Shown in pieces: positions 47,703 to 59,200 of a DNA stretch of 64,000 nucleotides. The notes under the pieces are model-generated. The model had not been told where the DNA came from and searched no databases. It saw nothing but the letters and a program-made list of their open reading frames with translations. Within the stretch, counting starts at the first letter, position 1. Each line of letters starts with the position of its first letter. A program made the translations under genes and the position numbers. Source of the DNA: Davidsoniella eucalypti. Taxonomy: Eukaryota > Ascomycota > Sordariomycetes > Microascales > Ceratocystidaceae. Location: assembly GCA_004009845.1 (NCBI GenBank), contig RMBW01000083.1, forward strand, positions 62,001-126,000, read 5' to 3'.

Positions 47703-49130
47703 ATGCTTGGTGGATCTGCCTTTGGACAGCCAAGTGCGCTTGGCCAAAAGCCTTCGCCGTTTGGCCAGCCATCATTTGGCCAAACATCACAGCCTTCTGG
47801 TACTAGTGCGTTTGGCCAGCCATCTCAACTAGGGACTGGCAATGTCTTCGGCAAACCCAGCGCGTTTGGGCCAGCATCTACCAACTCTAACACGCCCAGT
47901 GCCTTTGGAAACGTGCAACAAACTTCTGCCTTTGGCCCCTCAGGCTTCGGTTCTAGTAGCACACCGGCTGCAACAGGAGGCGCCTTTGGCCAGCCATCTA
48001 CGTTTGGCCAGAAGTCTCCATTCGGCGCCCCTTCATTCGGCCAGTCGGGCTTCGGAAAGCCTGCCTTTGGGGCTCCTTCATCTCCCGCGGCCGGCAACAA
48101 TACGTTTGGCCAGGCTCTACAGTCTCCTCAAACGAGCGCTTTTGGTGCGGCACAGAACAATAACAACAGTGCCTTTGGACAGCCTCCAAATCCTACACAG
48201 ACTGGAGGAAGTGCTTTTGGCCAGCCGTCACAACTAGGCCAGTCTTCTGGAAGCCCGTTTGGAGGGGCTTCACAGATGGGAGGTAATACCAGTGCGTTCG
48301 GACAACCATCACAGCCTGGTGCCAAACCGACTCCATTTGGTCAACCATCTTCTACAGTTGGTGGTGGCGGCTTTGGCGGTTTTGGCAGCCAGAACACTTC
48401 AACGAGCTCAACATTCGGACAGGCTAGTACCAATGTCCCTAGCACCTCCAGTCCATTTGGAAGCAGCAACAACAATACTGCTGCATCAGGAAGCCCATTT
48501 GGCCAGTCTTCGTCGATGGGAGGGAGCAGCGCCTTTGGAGCAAGCAACACAATGGGATCGTCTGGGTTTGGGCAACCAAGTGCGAAGCCCAACCCATTTG
48601 GCACACCGTCCACAGCTACCAGCGCGTTTGGACAACCGTCTAACCTGGGAGCTAAGAATCCGTTTGGTGGACCGAGTCCCAACACAGCTTCTACTGGAGG
48701 GTTCGGTCAGCCTTCCCAGACCAATGCCGCGCCTTCCGCAACTCTGTTTTCATCGGCTTCTATAGCTGCGCCTGTAGTAGCTACTGCTACTAAAACTAAC
48801 GACCCGTACCCTCCAAATAGCGGGAAACAACACCCCGCGCTCAACACTTATACGACACACAATGGCCTCACTCAGAAGCTGGCAACATTCAGGGGTCAGC
48901 CCGTCCATTATATGGCCGAAGCCGCTGGCTTACAAGAGAATGGAACATGGTATAAGATCATATTCCCAGCTGGACCTCCCATCAACTATCCGGCAACTGA
49001 AATCCCGCTTGATCGTATGGACATCAGTGTGAAGCAGCAATGGGAGAGATTTTCTGAGACTGGTGTATTTTCAGATGGAAAAATCCCCATGCAAGCTCCA
49101 CCGCGCGTAGCTTGCTCCTGGGACTTCTAA
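47703..49130 (+). CDS. NUP42: FG-repeat nucleoporin of the Nup42/Amo1 family lacking the usual N-terminal zinc finger
   Basis: One exon from the first ATG (47703) gives 475 residues. The N-terminal 350 residues are FG repeats, over 30 of them, mostly AFGQPS, PFGQPS and SAFG types, embedded in Ser, Gln and Asn. The C-terminal 80 residues carry the conserved family tail: LATFRGQPVHYMAEAAG, GTWYKIIFPAGPP and the terminal SWDF. Nup42/Amo1 proteins sit on the cytoplasmic side of the pore and help Gle1-Dbp5 remodel exported mRNA. Most relatives begin with a CCCH zinc finger and a helical segment; here an in-frame stop lies 30 nt upstream and no such exon was found. Confidence 0.78.
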   Translation: MLGGSAFGQPSALGQKPSPFGQPSFGQTSQPSGTSAFGQPSQLGTGNVFGKPSAFGPASTNSNTPSAFGNVQQTSAFGPSGFGSSSTPAATGGAFGQPSTFGQKSPFGAPSFGQSGFGKPAFGAPSSPAAGNNTFGQALQSPQTSAFGAAQNNNNSAFGQPPNPTQTGGSAFGQPSQLGQSSGSPFGGASQMGGNTSAFGQPSQPGAKPTPFGQPSSTVGGGGFGGFGSQNTSTSSTFGQASTNVPSTSSPFGSSNNNTAASGSPFGQSSSMGGSSAFGASNTMGSSGFGQPSAKPNPFGTPSTATSAFGQPSNLGAKNPFGGPSPNTASTGGFGQPSQTNAAPSATLFSSASIAAPVVATATKTNDPYPPNSGKQHPALNTYTTHNGLTQKLATFRGQPVHYMAEAAGLQENGTWYKIIFPAGPPINYPATEIPLDRMDISVKQQWERFSETGVFSDGKIPMQAPPRVACSWDF

Positions 49131-49933
49131 CTTTGAAGGATGTGAGTGGTTGATTGATGCTATGATACTATGGTTTGGGTAAAGGGCTACTTGGTTATAT
49201 TGTTTACTTAATAACATATTCATGCGTGCAATGACAAGATGATCTTGCACTTTTGTTGATTCACTTGAGACTTGTATATTCAATGGCGCTGTATTATTTG
49301 TATGCCTTTTAGTTATTCATGAAGATGCTAGTTCAACAGTTATTTCGTTGAGAAAGGGAGTTAATTGAGTCGTGGACCCTTATTAATCCGCCACCATCTG
49401 TACTCTTAATTGAAGCCCGCCACAGGCTTAATGTGTGGCTGAATAGTGCGGGCGATTGGGCGATGAATCATTCTGAGGAAGCTTAGCACTGAGAGTATAG
49501 TACGAATCATGTCAAAACCTATGTATCTTCGTTTTTAGTGTCGCATAACTGTACGTATATAACAAGGGCCCGTTTCTAGCTGTAACTCACGTAGCTGAAT
49601 GCCAGCGTTTGTCTAAGTTGTTGTTGACGCTCTATTCACCACCCAACCTGGCCCTAAACTACTCGCATTGTTTTCCTTCTCATTGATTTCATTCATTTTC
49701 AGTGCTCTATTTCTTCTGCCATTCTACTATTGCACTTTACCTTCTTCTTCTTCAGTGCTGCTACAGGCTTATATTTGCAAGCTACCACCATTGCTACACT
49801 AAGACCCCCAACACCAAACCAAACGTCGTGTCTATACAACAATATCACAGTATTAGGAAAGAGACTTATTTTATCTGGCTCTACATGTGTATATCACTTG
49901 ACATCATACCCAAGACCTCTAAACTAGTTAGCA
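49131..49933. other. Spacer between the nucleoporin gene and CUE3
   Basis: About 0.8 kb; the last 300 bp are pyrimidine-rich, as in many fungal promoters and leaders. A short upstream frame (49702-49950) overlaps the CUE3 start in another frame. No separate gene is supported. Confidence 0.45.
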
Positions 49934-52042
49934 ATGAACGTATTGCCTGATTTTGCCCGGTTCCCGCGCAGCGAGTTCCGCAACAGTATTTCACCACAAG
50001 ACTGGACATCGTTGATAGCAGCATATGGTACATTGACAAAAGCAGTACTGTCACTGAGCCCAGAGAACTTCAAATCATGGCTTCAGACTTCAAGCGGGAG
50101 ATCCGCTTCTGTTTTTCTCACTGAAGCTTACGCGGAAATGGCCACCTTTGGCCCTGGGATAGTTGTTGGTGGTGCTCCTAAGAAGACAGCGGCGTTCATC
50201 CGGCTATTGCGTTATCTGTATACTCAGATGATAAACAAAAGCGGCGGCAGCAGCAACAGTAACTTAGACGACTCTCTCTCACAATTGACATCCTGGGAGT
50301 TACTTGCCAATATATGTCTCATCGATACACTCAATTCGCGGGAAGTAGTGAATATGGCATGGCTTGCATATGCTTCACGTGTTGAAGCTAGCCTGGCAGG
50401 CTTAAAGAAGAGTGCTGTGCATCTCTTGGAGGGCAACCTTTCGGGCGATTTTCGAAGCATTGAGAGAACATTGTCCCGCCTAAACCATCTACTTCACGCC
50501 GACCCACGGACAGCCGCATACTTTGCTGCAGGCGATGATTTTCTGGACGGCGTTATCACATGCTATAAGACCATGGACCCTTTGCTACGAAAGGTACTTA
50601 TTGCGACCGGATACCTCTGTCTCCGCGGGCTTTTAGATCCAAGTGAAGCAAGGCTTGGTATGCTGGCAGACCGTCTTTACATGTTGAAGGCAGCAGCTGA
50701 GGCCCATAAAGCCGGACCGATAAGTGAGCGGGACTCGTATGTCGTCGAGCTAATTTCATCCACGCCTCTCCTCGATCAGATCAACCAAAATGCCAATGAC
50801 AGTTCTATCCCAGGTAGCGCTACCCTTATTGGTCGAGTGACTGGCTTACAGAGCTTTCGCAGACCGGGTAGTAACTATGGACGAGTCAGACGCAGTGGCA
50901 CAACATTGGATCAAAGGCGACGCAAGAGCAAGACCAAGGGGAAGAAAGTCGCAATTCAGGCCACCGACAATGAAGAAACTCAACTACATGCTCACAAGCT
51001 ATCCAAGGTCACAGAAATTCAAGATCTATTCCCTAATCTTGGAAGTGCATTCGTTTGCAAGTGTCTTGATGAATATGATGAGGATGTAGAGCAGGTCGTT
51101 TTACATCTCCTCGACGAATCCCTACCACCGCATTTAGCATCATTAGATCGCTCAGAACAACTGTAAGGCCTACCTAGCTAACTATATGATATGACACGAA
51201 TAACCCATTAACATAACTCTAATAGGTCTGATAGTAATGAGCTACCCCCATCATTGGATTCAATACCCCCACCACCCGCTGTACGGACGCATTTACCAGT
51301 GCGGCGCAATGTGTTTGATGACGACGACCTCGATCGGCTCAATGCAGCTGTGGCAAAGAACCTCCATATAGGCAAAGACGGTGCCAACGAAACCGCTGAT
51401 GAAATGCTTGATGACAAGTCAGCTGCTCCTAGCAAGGCTGCAATCTTGTCAGCACTAGCAGCCTTCGATGCCGATGATGATGAGCGTGACGATACGTACG
51501 ACGCCGACGATATTGGGGCCTCAATCGAACAGTCCCAAGACGACATTGATGATATCACTTCTGGACATGAACAGGCGCTTTGGACGGCCTACATTTCAAC
51601 ACCTGAGATATTTGATCGTAGCAAAGAGGCGAAATCGCTTCCAAGCCGCAAGGCCCTTATCACAGAAACAGGCATGACTGACGAGATGATAGAAGGATGG
51701 GCCTTCATGTTGGAGCGCTCGCCACAACTCAAGCGGAAGCTACAAGTCAAATATAGCATGTTTGACGGGTCGCAATCTCAGCTGACATCGACACGCTGGA
51801 CTCGCCCCGAAGGAAATAGCGATGAAGAAGGTAGCAGCAGTAGAGATAATACAGCTCGTCGTGGTCGCGGAGGTCGTGGGAATCGCGGGGGACGAGGAGG
51901 ACGAGGAGGCGGAAATGTTGCTGGATCGCCAAACGAAGCGTCGACCAATCAAGCCCGGAAGAAGAAGGAATCAAGCAAAGGTTCTCGAGCTAATCATAAT
52001 CGCCGCGATGCCCACACGAAGAAAATGGCCCGTGGTGGTTAG
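49934..52042 (+). CDS. CUE3: CUE-domain protein, Cue3/ASCC2 homologue of the ribosome quality-control trigger complex
   Basis: Two exons join in frame: 49934-51162 and 51226-52042, giving 681 residues. Cue3 (Rqt3) and human ASCC2 bind ubiquitin chains on collided ribosomes as part of the RQT/ASC-1 complex. The N-terminal helical domain begins MNVLPDFARFPRSEFRNSIS and includes SWELLANICLIDTLNSREVV. The ubiquitin-binding CUE domain lies at about 357-400 (KVTEIQDLFPNLGSAFVCKC, ending VVLHLLDESLPPHL). The second exon is acidic, then carries a conserved-looking segment near the middle (SRKALITETGMTDEMIEGWA). The end is an RGG-type tail with repeated RGGRG, likely RNA-binding. Confidence 0.9.
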
Positions 52043-52370
52043 AATTCTGGTTATTTAGGATCGATAGAACAGACATCATAAGCATCTCAAGTCTCTCTTG
52101 TTCTGGGATATATCGAAACATGTGGTGGTACTCTCGAGGGTTGCTACATGATTTGGAACTAATATGTATAAGGTCGTACATCTACTTGGAATTATATAAG
52201 CCACTATTGACAGTATCACTCATACAGGATTCATAGGTTTTACAAGATGTAGATAATTCGATTGTATTGTTTTATGCTAGGTGACCAAACAGATTGGAAA
52301 AGATCCGTTAAGTTAGCGACCAAGTATAGTGATTCTTCTCAAGATCCTTTATGAGATCCAAAACGGCGAT
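52043..52370. other. 3' flanks of CUE3 and THI4 (convergent)
   Basis: About 0.33 kb between converging genes; AT-rich, no gene seen. Confidence 0.5.
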
Positions 52371-53437
52371 CTACAGACCGACATCGTTTTGCTTCTTGCG
52401 CAGGTCGAATACACGCAGAGCCTCCTCGGCAGCCTTGACACCGCTGAGGGCCATGGCACCAAAAGTCGGACCCATGCGGTTAGCACCGTCAACTTCAGAA
52501 AGCTCCATACCACCGACAATCAAACCGGGGACGATTTCACGCGTGTTCTTGACAATGGCATCTTCCGCCAAGGTCATATCAAGACCGCGCATGCCTCCGA
52601 GCTTCTCAATACGCTGCATAGAGACGAGACGCTTGACACAGAAAGCTCCCATCGGGCCTAAAAGAGAGTCAGTATACATTCTTCATGAATTTGGGATGGC
52701 TAACTAGTAGCCGGTGCTGAGTACTGTAGCTTACCATCGTGTCCAGTAGTCGATATAACCACAGGGGCGTTGATCGTGTTGGGGTCCATGCAAGACTGGT
52801 CGTCGTGGTGCAGTGACACCAGAGTCCAGTTGGTGACAACACCAGCCACGCGGACGCCTTCATCGCCTTCGCCAGGGCGGGTGATGAGGTCCTCGACAGC
52901 TGTAGCGTTAAACAACTTGACATTGGGCATAGCAAGAACCTTGCTCAGAACAGTGCTAGTGAAAAGCGCAGCGTGCTTCACAACGACGAAGTTGCCATCA
53001 TCCTCGTAAGGGACGCCGACCTCGCGCAAAAAGACATCGGCGGGCTTACGCATGACCATAGCACTGAACAGCTGGCCTCCAAGCCAAGCACCACCGCCAG
53101 GAGCAACGCCAGCCTCGATCATGGCGATACGTAGATCGGGGCGTGTCTTGGCCAGCACATAGGCAGCAGATAGACCGCAAGAGCCCGCTCCAATGATGAC
53201 GATGTCGGACTCGGCGTGGGCGTCGAGGTCGGCAAAGTAGCGGCGAGTCATAGCACGCGAGACCTGGCTTTCGCGGATCGGCGCGAAGGTGAAGGCATCC
53301 CACCCGCCATGCATGGCGGCAAGTTCCGGGCCAAGTCCAGTAGCCACATCCGTGTTGGCAGGGACAGACGCTACCATAGTCTTGGAAACGACAGGTTGGA
53401 CAGAGCGGAGTTTGGGGGAGATAGCAGCGGGAGCCAT
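52371..53437 (-). CDS. THI4: Thiamine thiazole synthase
   Basis: Two exons join in frame: 53437-52735 and 52657-52371, giving 329 residues. Thi4 makes the thiazole half of thiamine from NAD and glycine, taking sulfur from its own Cys. The dinucleotide-binding motif is seen (DIVIIGAGSCGLSAAY), then a Gly-rich loop (GVAPGGGAWLGGQ). The sulfur-donor Cys is present at about residue 216, in HHDDQSCMDPNTI. The conserved end GGMELSEVDGANRMGPTFGA follows after the splice. Because the Cys is kept, this should be a single-turnover enzyme. A TPP riboswitch lies in the leader, giving feedback control by the pathway's end product. Confidence 0.97.
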
Positions 53438-53470
53438 TGTGAATGCTTTATTGATCGAGTGGTATGGTTG

Positions 53471-53487
53471 TCTACATAGCGTGTTAG
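53471..53487 (-). promoter_or_regulatory. 3' splice region of the THI4 leader intron
   Basis: On the minus strand, CTAACAC (53487-53481) followed by TATGTAG ending at 53472 forms a standard branch site and acceptor about 35 nt before the ATG. In known fungal thi4 leaders the TPP aptamer controls splicing of a leader intron, so this is the likely regulated acceptor. The matching donor was not determined. Confidence 0.5.
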
Positions 53488-53532
53488 ATGGTCTATTGTG
53501 ATATCCGGTACGTTTGAGGGAGGGCTAAAAGC

Positions 53533-53641
53533 TAGCAAGATCCTTTTCGCTGGTATTATCCAGATCAAGTCGAAGCCGTGTATTCTCAGCACAACTAGTA
53601 TCTCAAAGAAGCTGCTCTAGGCTACCACGAGTCATTCGCTA
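53533..53641 (-). ncRNA. TPP (thiamine pyrophosphate) riboswitch aptamer in the THI4 leader
   Basis: The minus strand contains the hallmark aptamer parts in the right order: GCTGAGAATACACGG (CTGAGA at 53589-53584), then CTTGATCTGGATAATACCAG (GATCTGGATAAT at 53566-53555). The P1 helix can be formed by TAGCGA (53641-53636) and TTGCTA (53538-53533). The variable P3 arm has CTAG at both ends. These bases bind the pyrimidine and pyrophosphate moieties in TPP riboswitches. It lies about 95 nt upstream of the ATG, as in fungal thi4 genes, where it acts by alternative splicing. Confidence 0.93.
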
Positions 53642-54911
53642 AATGAAGACTCATAGACTCCGTATAGAACAGCCTCCAAGGAAGTACTAGAAAGCACCGG
53701 CTCATGCGTAAAGCTTATCATACAATACCTGAAGGCAAGGGACAGGGGACACCATGATTGGCTCCAAAGACAGGTCTCGTTGCAATAGATTGTGATAAAC
53801 TACATCATAGTTGAAAAGCGAAGGGACGTTTGCATAGCTTCCGGTCTCTTATCATTGAGGTCGGGTAGCCTGATCTCTCATCATGTGGAAGACATCGCAG
53901 AACCGTACGTTTGGTCTTCGAGTCAGCCAAACAAATGAGATGGACGGTAGTTAGTAGGTCTCCTCTTAGCTTCCTATTCCAGATCGAAAGGTAGGTGGTG
54001 TTACAAGTTTGCTAGGTTGATATAGGAAAAATCGGCTGGTAGTATCGTGATAGGGCAATGAAGTTGGTGACGATGACCCGAAATATGGGGAGATCGAAGT
54101 TATGTCTGCTAATGACAGTGGTTGTATGGTTATTTATATAAGTCCCTTGGTTCTTCCCGAATATCAACGACTAAGACGGGATAATCAGGGACACAGAATT
54201 GGCCAATTTGTGGAGCATTACGTTATTTGATAGATGGGTGGCCTGATTTAAATTGACTAACTATACTCATGTATATTTATCCCAGGTTGGGCCAATGTTG
54301 GTTAATAATACATATTTGTAAACTAATTAATACATTTAGAAAACACGGGTTATATTAGTGCACAAATCCAGAATTTCCACATCAAACCAGCGCTAAGACC
54401 ATGATCTTCCTTGTCAATCACCGGTTTAAAGTCTAGCCTACCGAACTTGTAACGCTATATCTCGGCTATTGCCGGCCACGAAATCGGCAACCATTAAGCC
54501 AACCGCTATCAATGTTGTGCGACGACGGCACCGCAAGGCTACAAGAGACGAAAACCAAAGTGAGATAATAATAACGGAATCCATTCATGGAATATCTGCG
54601 CCCGCCCGTATAACCCGATGTGGTATTCGGACTTATTATTTCGTCATAAATGTAGAAAGTACGACGGGATACATCTCTCTTTTGATCCAACTTGCTCAGC
54701 CATTTCTTTTTTATATCCAACACTTAAGAGTCACAGCGGATCCTAGGTCGATGTACTACGAATATCTTGACGGGTGCAAAATAGTATGTCTTGCCTTGAG
54801 CAATAATGCCGTTGAATTATCGTGACAGTACGGTAGAGACTTGGCATTGAAGTATAACAGTCACTCTTGTGCCCATAGTTGTAGATATGTCTCCCTTCAG
54901 CCGGTTCTGAG
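53642..54911. other. Spacer upstream of THI4 and downstream of the dehydrogenase gene
   Basis: About 1.27 kb. The part near 53650-54200 should contain the THI4 promoter. A 118-codon plus-strand frame at 54469-54825 and its antisense frames have no domain. No gene is supported. Confidence 0.45.
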
Positions 54912-55907
54912 TCATAGCTCCCGCTCGTATCGCGCGTTGAAGGCATTTTTCTTCACCACAGCAACCTTGGTAACCTCCTCTGTCAAGATGTCCTCTGGAA
55001 TAAAGTCCATAGCCCGAATTTCGAGATGGTGCTTCCAGTGCGGAACAAGTACCCTTCTCTTCTGCTTTAAAGCTGTGTCTACCCGCATAATTATGGCTTC
55101 TCCATATTCCTCGGCTTTAGGTGCTCCCGGAACAACACCGATACAGTTTCCTTGGGATAGAACATCGCCAGGAACAATAGCAAGAGAATCTATTTGGGCC
55201 GTTTCCTGATGAGCTGTAAATTCACGTGCCCAGGCGCACGAGATACTCATGTCAAATGCCTTAGTGGCCGAGTACATAGAAAGGTATGGCATACCGACCT
55301 GGCCGGCAGATGACAAGGAAAGAATGAGTGATCTTTCCTGGCCTTCGTCAGCACAATGGTCTTGTAGAAGCGGTATCATTTGTGCTGTAAGATGTGCCAT
55401 GAAGCGCGCATTAATGTTGATTACTCTGTCAATATCCTCAGGCGAGTATGTCCGGAATTCGCGAAACGGCGCTCCCGTAATGGGCATGCTGCCAACGTTG
55501 TTGACGAGAATTGAAATGGCAAGATTGCGTTTTCGCAAACTTTCTAAGCAAGCCGAGATATCTTCTGGAGATGCCAACATGGCATCCATAGTAATAGTCA
55601 GTACTGGAGCTCTTGGCACTAGTTTTGCAATGTACAATTCAGCTTCGGCAAGCTCGTCAGCCATGTGCCCAAGCAATATCACGCCAAAACCCTGCCGAGC
55701 CAAGCTCAGTGCAATCCCAAGTCCGATCCCAGCGCTGGAACCAGTGATCAAAGCATATGCAGTCTGTCCCAACCGCCTATAGGCTATGAGAGGCGATTTT
55801 GGCTTGCTGAAATGCAGTGTGAAGAACCGCCAGCCCTTGTAGACTCCATTAGTGAAGATGGCAACTCCGAGTATAGCAAAGGCGTAAATTAGAGATGATA
55901 TCATCAT
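54912..55907 (-). CDS. Membrane-anchored short-chain dehydrogenase/reductase (ketoacyl reductase-like)
   Basis: One exon from the ATG at 55907 gives 331 residues; the frame extends 20 codons further without an ATG. An N-terminal hydrophobic segment (about residues 3-20) anchors the protein, probably to the ER. The SDR motifs follow: the cofactor-binding ITGSSAGIGLGIA near residue 55, NNVGS, the Ser of SLSSAGQVG, and YSATK with Tyr at about 212 and Lys at 216. The layout with a membrane anchor and late SPKSPLIAY-like linker resembles the very-long-chain 3-oxoacyl-CoA reductases (Ifa38) and 17-beta-hydroxysteroid dehydrogenase type 12, but similarity is not strong enough to fix a substrate. Confidence 0.82.
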   Translation of the reverse strand: MMISSLIYAFAILGVAIFTNGVYKGWRFFTLHFSKPKSPLIAYRRLGQTAYALITGSSAGIGLGIALSLARQGFGVILLGHMADELAEAELYIAKLVPRAPVLTITMDAMLASPEDISACLESLRKRNLAISILVNNVGSMPITGAPFREFRTYSPEDIDRVININARFMAHLTAQMIPLLQDHCADEGQERSLILSLSSAGQVGMPYLSMYSATKAFDMSISCAWAREFTAHQETAQIDSLAIVPGDVLSQGNCIGVVPGAPKAEEYGEAIIMRVDTALKQKRRVLVPHWKHHLEIRAMDFIPEDILTEEVTKVAVVKKNAFNARYEREL

Positions 55908-56232
55908 GGTCGTGGATATGATGCTGCCTAGCGGAAACTGTGAATGAAAGAAGGACTGGGAAACCACTTAAAGCTAGGATATTTTCCGAGGTTCGGCGAG
56001 ATGCCACGTAAAATGTTAAATGTAGGCCATTCAGCCTTACCTGTTGACATGGAATTACCAGTAAACCCTAACGGGCATTTTCACATTACACGAGAGCAAA
56101 GTTAGACATAGCGTAGAGATATATTATAAACAGCATACAGAATACATAATAATTTAAACCAATCAAAAACCCCCTCTTCTTATAATCCCGTGTGATAAAC
56201 CACTTGATATACTCCTCATTATTTCTTTATCA
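55908..56232. other. Spacer between the dehydrogenase gene and the Ppo gene
   Basis: About 0.33 kb, with both flanking genes on the minus strand: upstream sequence of the dehydrogenase and the 3' flank of the oxygenase gene. No gene seen. Confidence 0.5.
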
Positions 56233-59200
56233 TTACTCCTCATCCCACATAACCTTCATAGTTTGCGGGAATGGCGTGATCTGACTCCAGTTCTCATCCA
56301 AATAGACATAGAACCCTCCAGCACGAGGCACCTTCTTCAGCTCACCCTGGGGACCAGGGACGCGACGAAGGTTCTTCCGCTTGAACAAGCAACGGAACAG
56401 CTCCGTGATGGCAACCTGGCTGGCTCCACGGCCAAGGCAGGCGTGCGGGCCCTTGCCATAGTGAATGTACGAGTCAAGAGGGCGGCGAGGGTTAACCTCA
56501 TCAGGGTTGGGGAACTGGGCAGGATCCCGTGCCGCACCAACAAAGCTGACAAAGACACGATCACCGGCTACTACAGAAACAGAGCGGCCATCATCCTCGA
56601 TGATAGTATCATCGACGGCAGCAGCGCGGTACGCTCCAAAGGTACCAGCCAAGCGCACACCTTCCATGGCATATCCTAGTATCAAGCCATCGGACTCTTC
56701 AGTGACTGGAGCATTTGCTAGGTCATAGAGGCTGGCCAGGTGAGGTCTACCAGCATCTGATAGGTAGAAGTCAACGGCCTGCGCAAACACCTGGGCTTGG
56801 TTAGGAACCATGGCGCCAGCAGTAGGCAGCACATGAGAATTGACAACCTCAGAATTAGAGAGGCCCTCCTTGATGAGAGCCTTGATGATGTGCTTGCCGT
56901 ATGCAGCCAATGGCTCATCCTTCTTGACACTCTCAGTGTACAATGGAGACATTCCGAGCTTGATCATCTTGGTGTTCATGAGCAGGATTCCGGCCAGCTT
57001 GTCACAGGCCTCCTTAGTGTATTGACGCAGCGGGAAGCTCTTTACGGGGTCCAGATCGAAGAAAATAGTGGTGAAAATAGCTGCCAGAATCTTGTACAAT
57101 TCCTGCTCGCTGAAGATACCACGAGGGTTGCGCTCGGTCTTCAGAGGCAAGGCAAAGATACGGGCAGCAAAGTGGGTGTGAGCCATGTTGCCAACATCAC
57201 GGATGATATCAACCTGCTGCGTTCCGCCCATGCGGTAAGACTTGGATGTGATCAATCTCTCCGCGGTCTGCGAGTAGAAGGCCTTGATATCGTCTAGCCA
57301 GCCATCGCGATACAGCAGCTGGCCCATACACTTACGCCTCTGACCGTGTAAGGCGGTATCGCCTGACAGCATGAAGTTAAGACCGCCAGATCCCATCAGG
57401 AAGCCAAGACCTTCGCCCCAAGTGACCTTGTACACATCGGAGTTCTCCAGGACACGCTGAGCACCACCATAGGTAGTGATGTTCACACGTGTCGGCTTGA
57501 ACTCTGGACGACTGAAGTCAAACTTGTCGGCACGATGCATGGATGTGAGAATCTTGGCATTCTCGGGAGGAGTCACCATTGGGTAGTGAGCGTAGACAGA
57601 GTTGTGCTTGAAGTGGTTGGGGAAAGCCCGCAAGAACAGCTTGTAGAAGACGCAGCCGTGGTTGAGGTTCAGATCGTAGTCAACCTCGCGGTAACCCCAG
57701 TTGGTCAGCGCCTTGGGGTGATAGTCGGTAGTGTAGAATCGGTCACCACGAACTAGGCAGACAGCATCGGAGAGAATGACACGGGAGATGGTGTACGTAG
57801 GGGCGATACCAACACCAGGAAGCATCGGCTCCTTGTTCTCCTCGGCCACCAGACCAGTGTAGAGCTCGACGTTGTCTGGGTGGTGGTACATAGTCTTCAG
57901 AGCACCCGACACCTCAGGATCAGAGTTGATGTCCTCGAACTTCTCGTAGGCCTTCAGACCAAAGTGCTTGCGGAATTCGTTGAGGCCGGCCAAGTTCCAG
58001 TTGCGGCCGCGGAGAATGCCTAGCATCTCAATGGGACGCATGGCCTTGGGTACGTTACGCGCGCCAAAGCTACCAGCGGGCTCCTCGATGGCCTCGCTGA
58101 TGCACCGGACGAGATCGTCGTCGGAGAACTTGCCGTCAGCACCGCGAGCAAAGCCGCCAAATGAGCGCTCACCAGGGTCCTTGGGGATAGCAGCCTCAAA
58201 CTTGCCAACAGCACACATCATGTCACGTGGCGTGGCATTGGCTGAATTGTTGGCAAACAGCTCTCCGTAGAACTCATTGATCCACTTCTCATCCTTTGCG
58301 GAGACACACGAGTGCCAGCGGTAGCACAGGTTGAACTCAGCAGACACCGTGTTTCCAGTGCCGCGCTCAGCACCCTCGCGTGTTCCGACCTCCTTGCCCA
58401 TCTCCTGGCGCGGGTCCAAGGTCCAGTTGGTGTCGACACGGTTAAGGTTGATGATGTTGCGCACATAGTCGACCAATGTGATGTTGATGTACAGACCGGA
58501 GGTCACTAGACGAGCAACCTGGAACAGCTCCTCGTCGTACTTCTTCCATGCATCGGCGGCTGCATCACCCTCGAGCGTAGCTGCTGGCTTGGTGAAGCGG
58601 CCGTTCTCGTTGATGGATGCTAGTGTCTCGGCCACATTGTTGTGGAACCGGTTGAACATGATCAAAATCACGCACACACCTGGAGGCATGCCCTGCAGGC
58701 GCTTGTCAGCATAAGCGTCTGCCTTGAGCTTGCCGTCCTTGAAGGTGCGGATGCTGTCCAGCATCTCCTGGTTGCTGCCGTACAGCGGCGACAAATCCAA
58801 GTACGAAGAAGTCTTTGAACGAGTTCCATCGCGAGGATCGCTCCAGAACAGATCTGAACAGAGTGTGAGAGTCAGTATCTTTTGCTGAACATGTATGCCA
58901 GGGGCAGGGTTTGACTAACCGTGGGTGATGATAGTGGCCCAGTACCACAGGACACTTGACACATTGTTGGGGTGAGGCTTGAACTCGCCACGGGCCATGA
59001 CCGAGTCAAAGATAGTGCCTGGATCCGGCAATGCGCCCAGGTTCATCTTGCCTGGCCGAACTGAGCGAGAATAGACCTGGCCGGCCGCGCCCAGTTGAGG
59101 CATGCGAGGGTTCTAAAAGACTAGGGTTAGCATGTATAACCTCGGACAGAAAGGGACCTGTCTCTACTTACATTGTATGAGCCATCAGGGAGTCTGTACT

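Noticed and set aside
47825..48685. Several minus-strand open frames rich in Pro and Asn
   Set aside because: They are antisense readings of the FG-repeat gene and arise from its repetitive codons.
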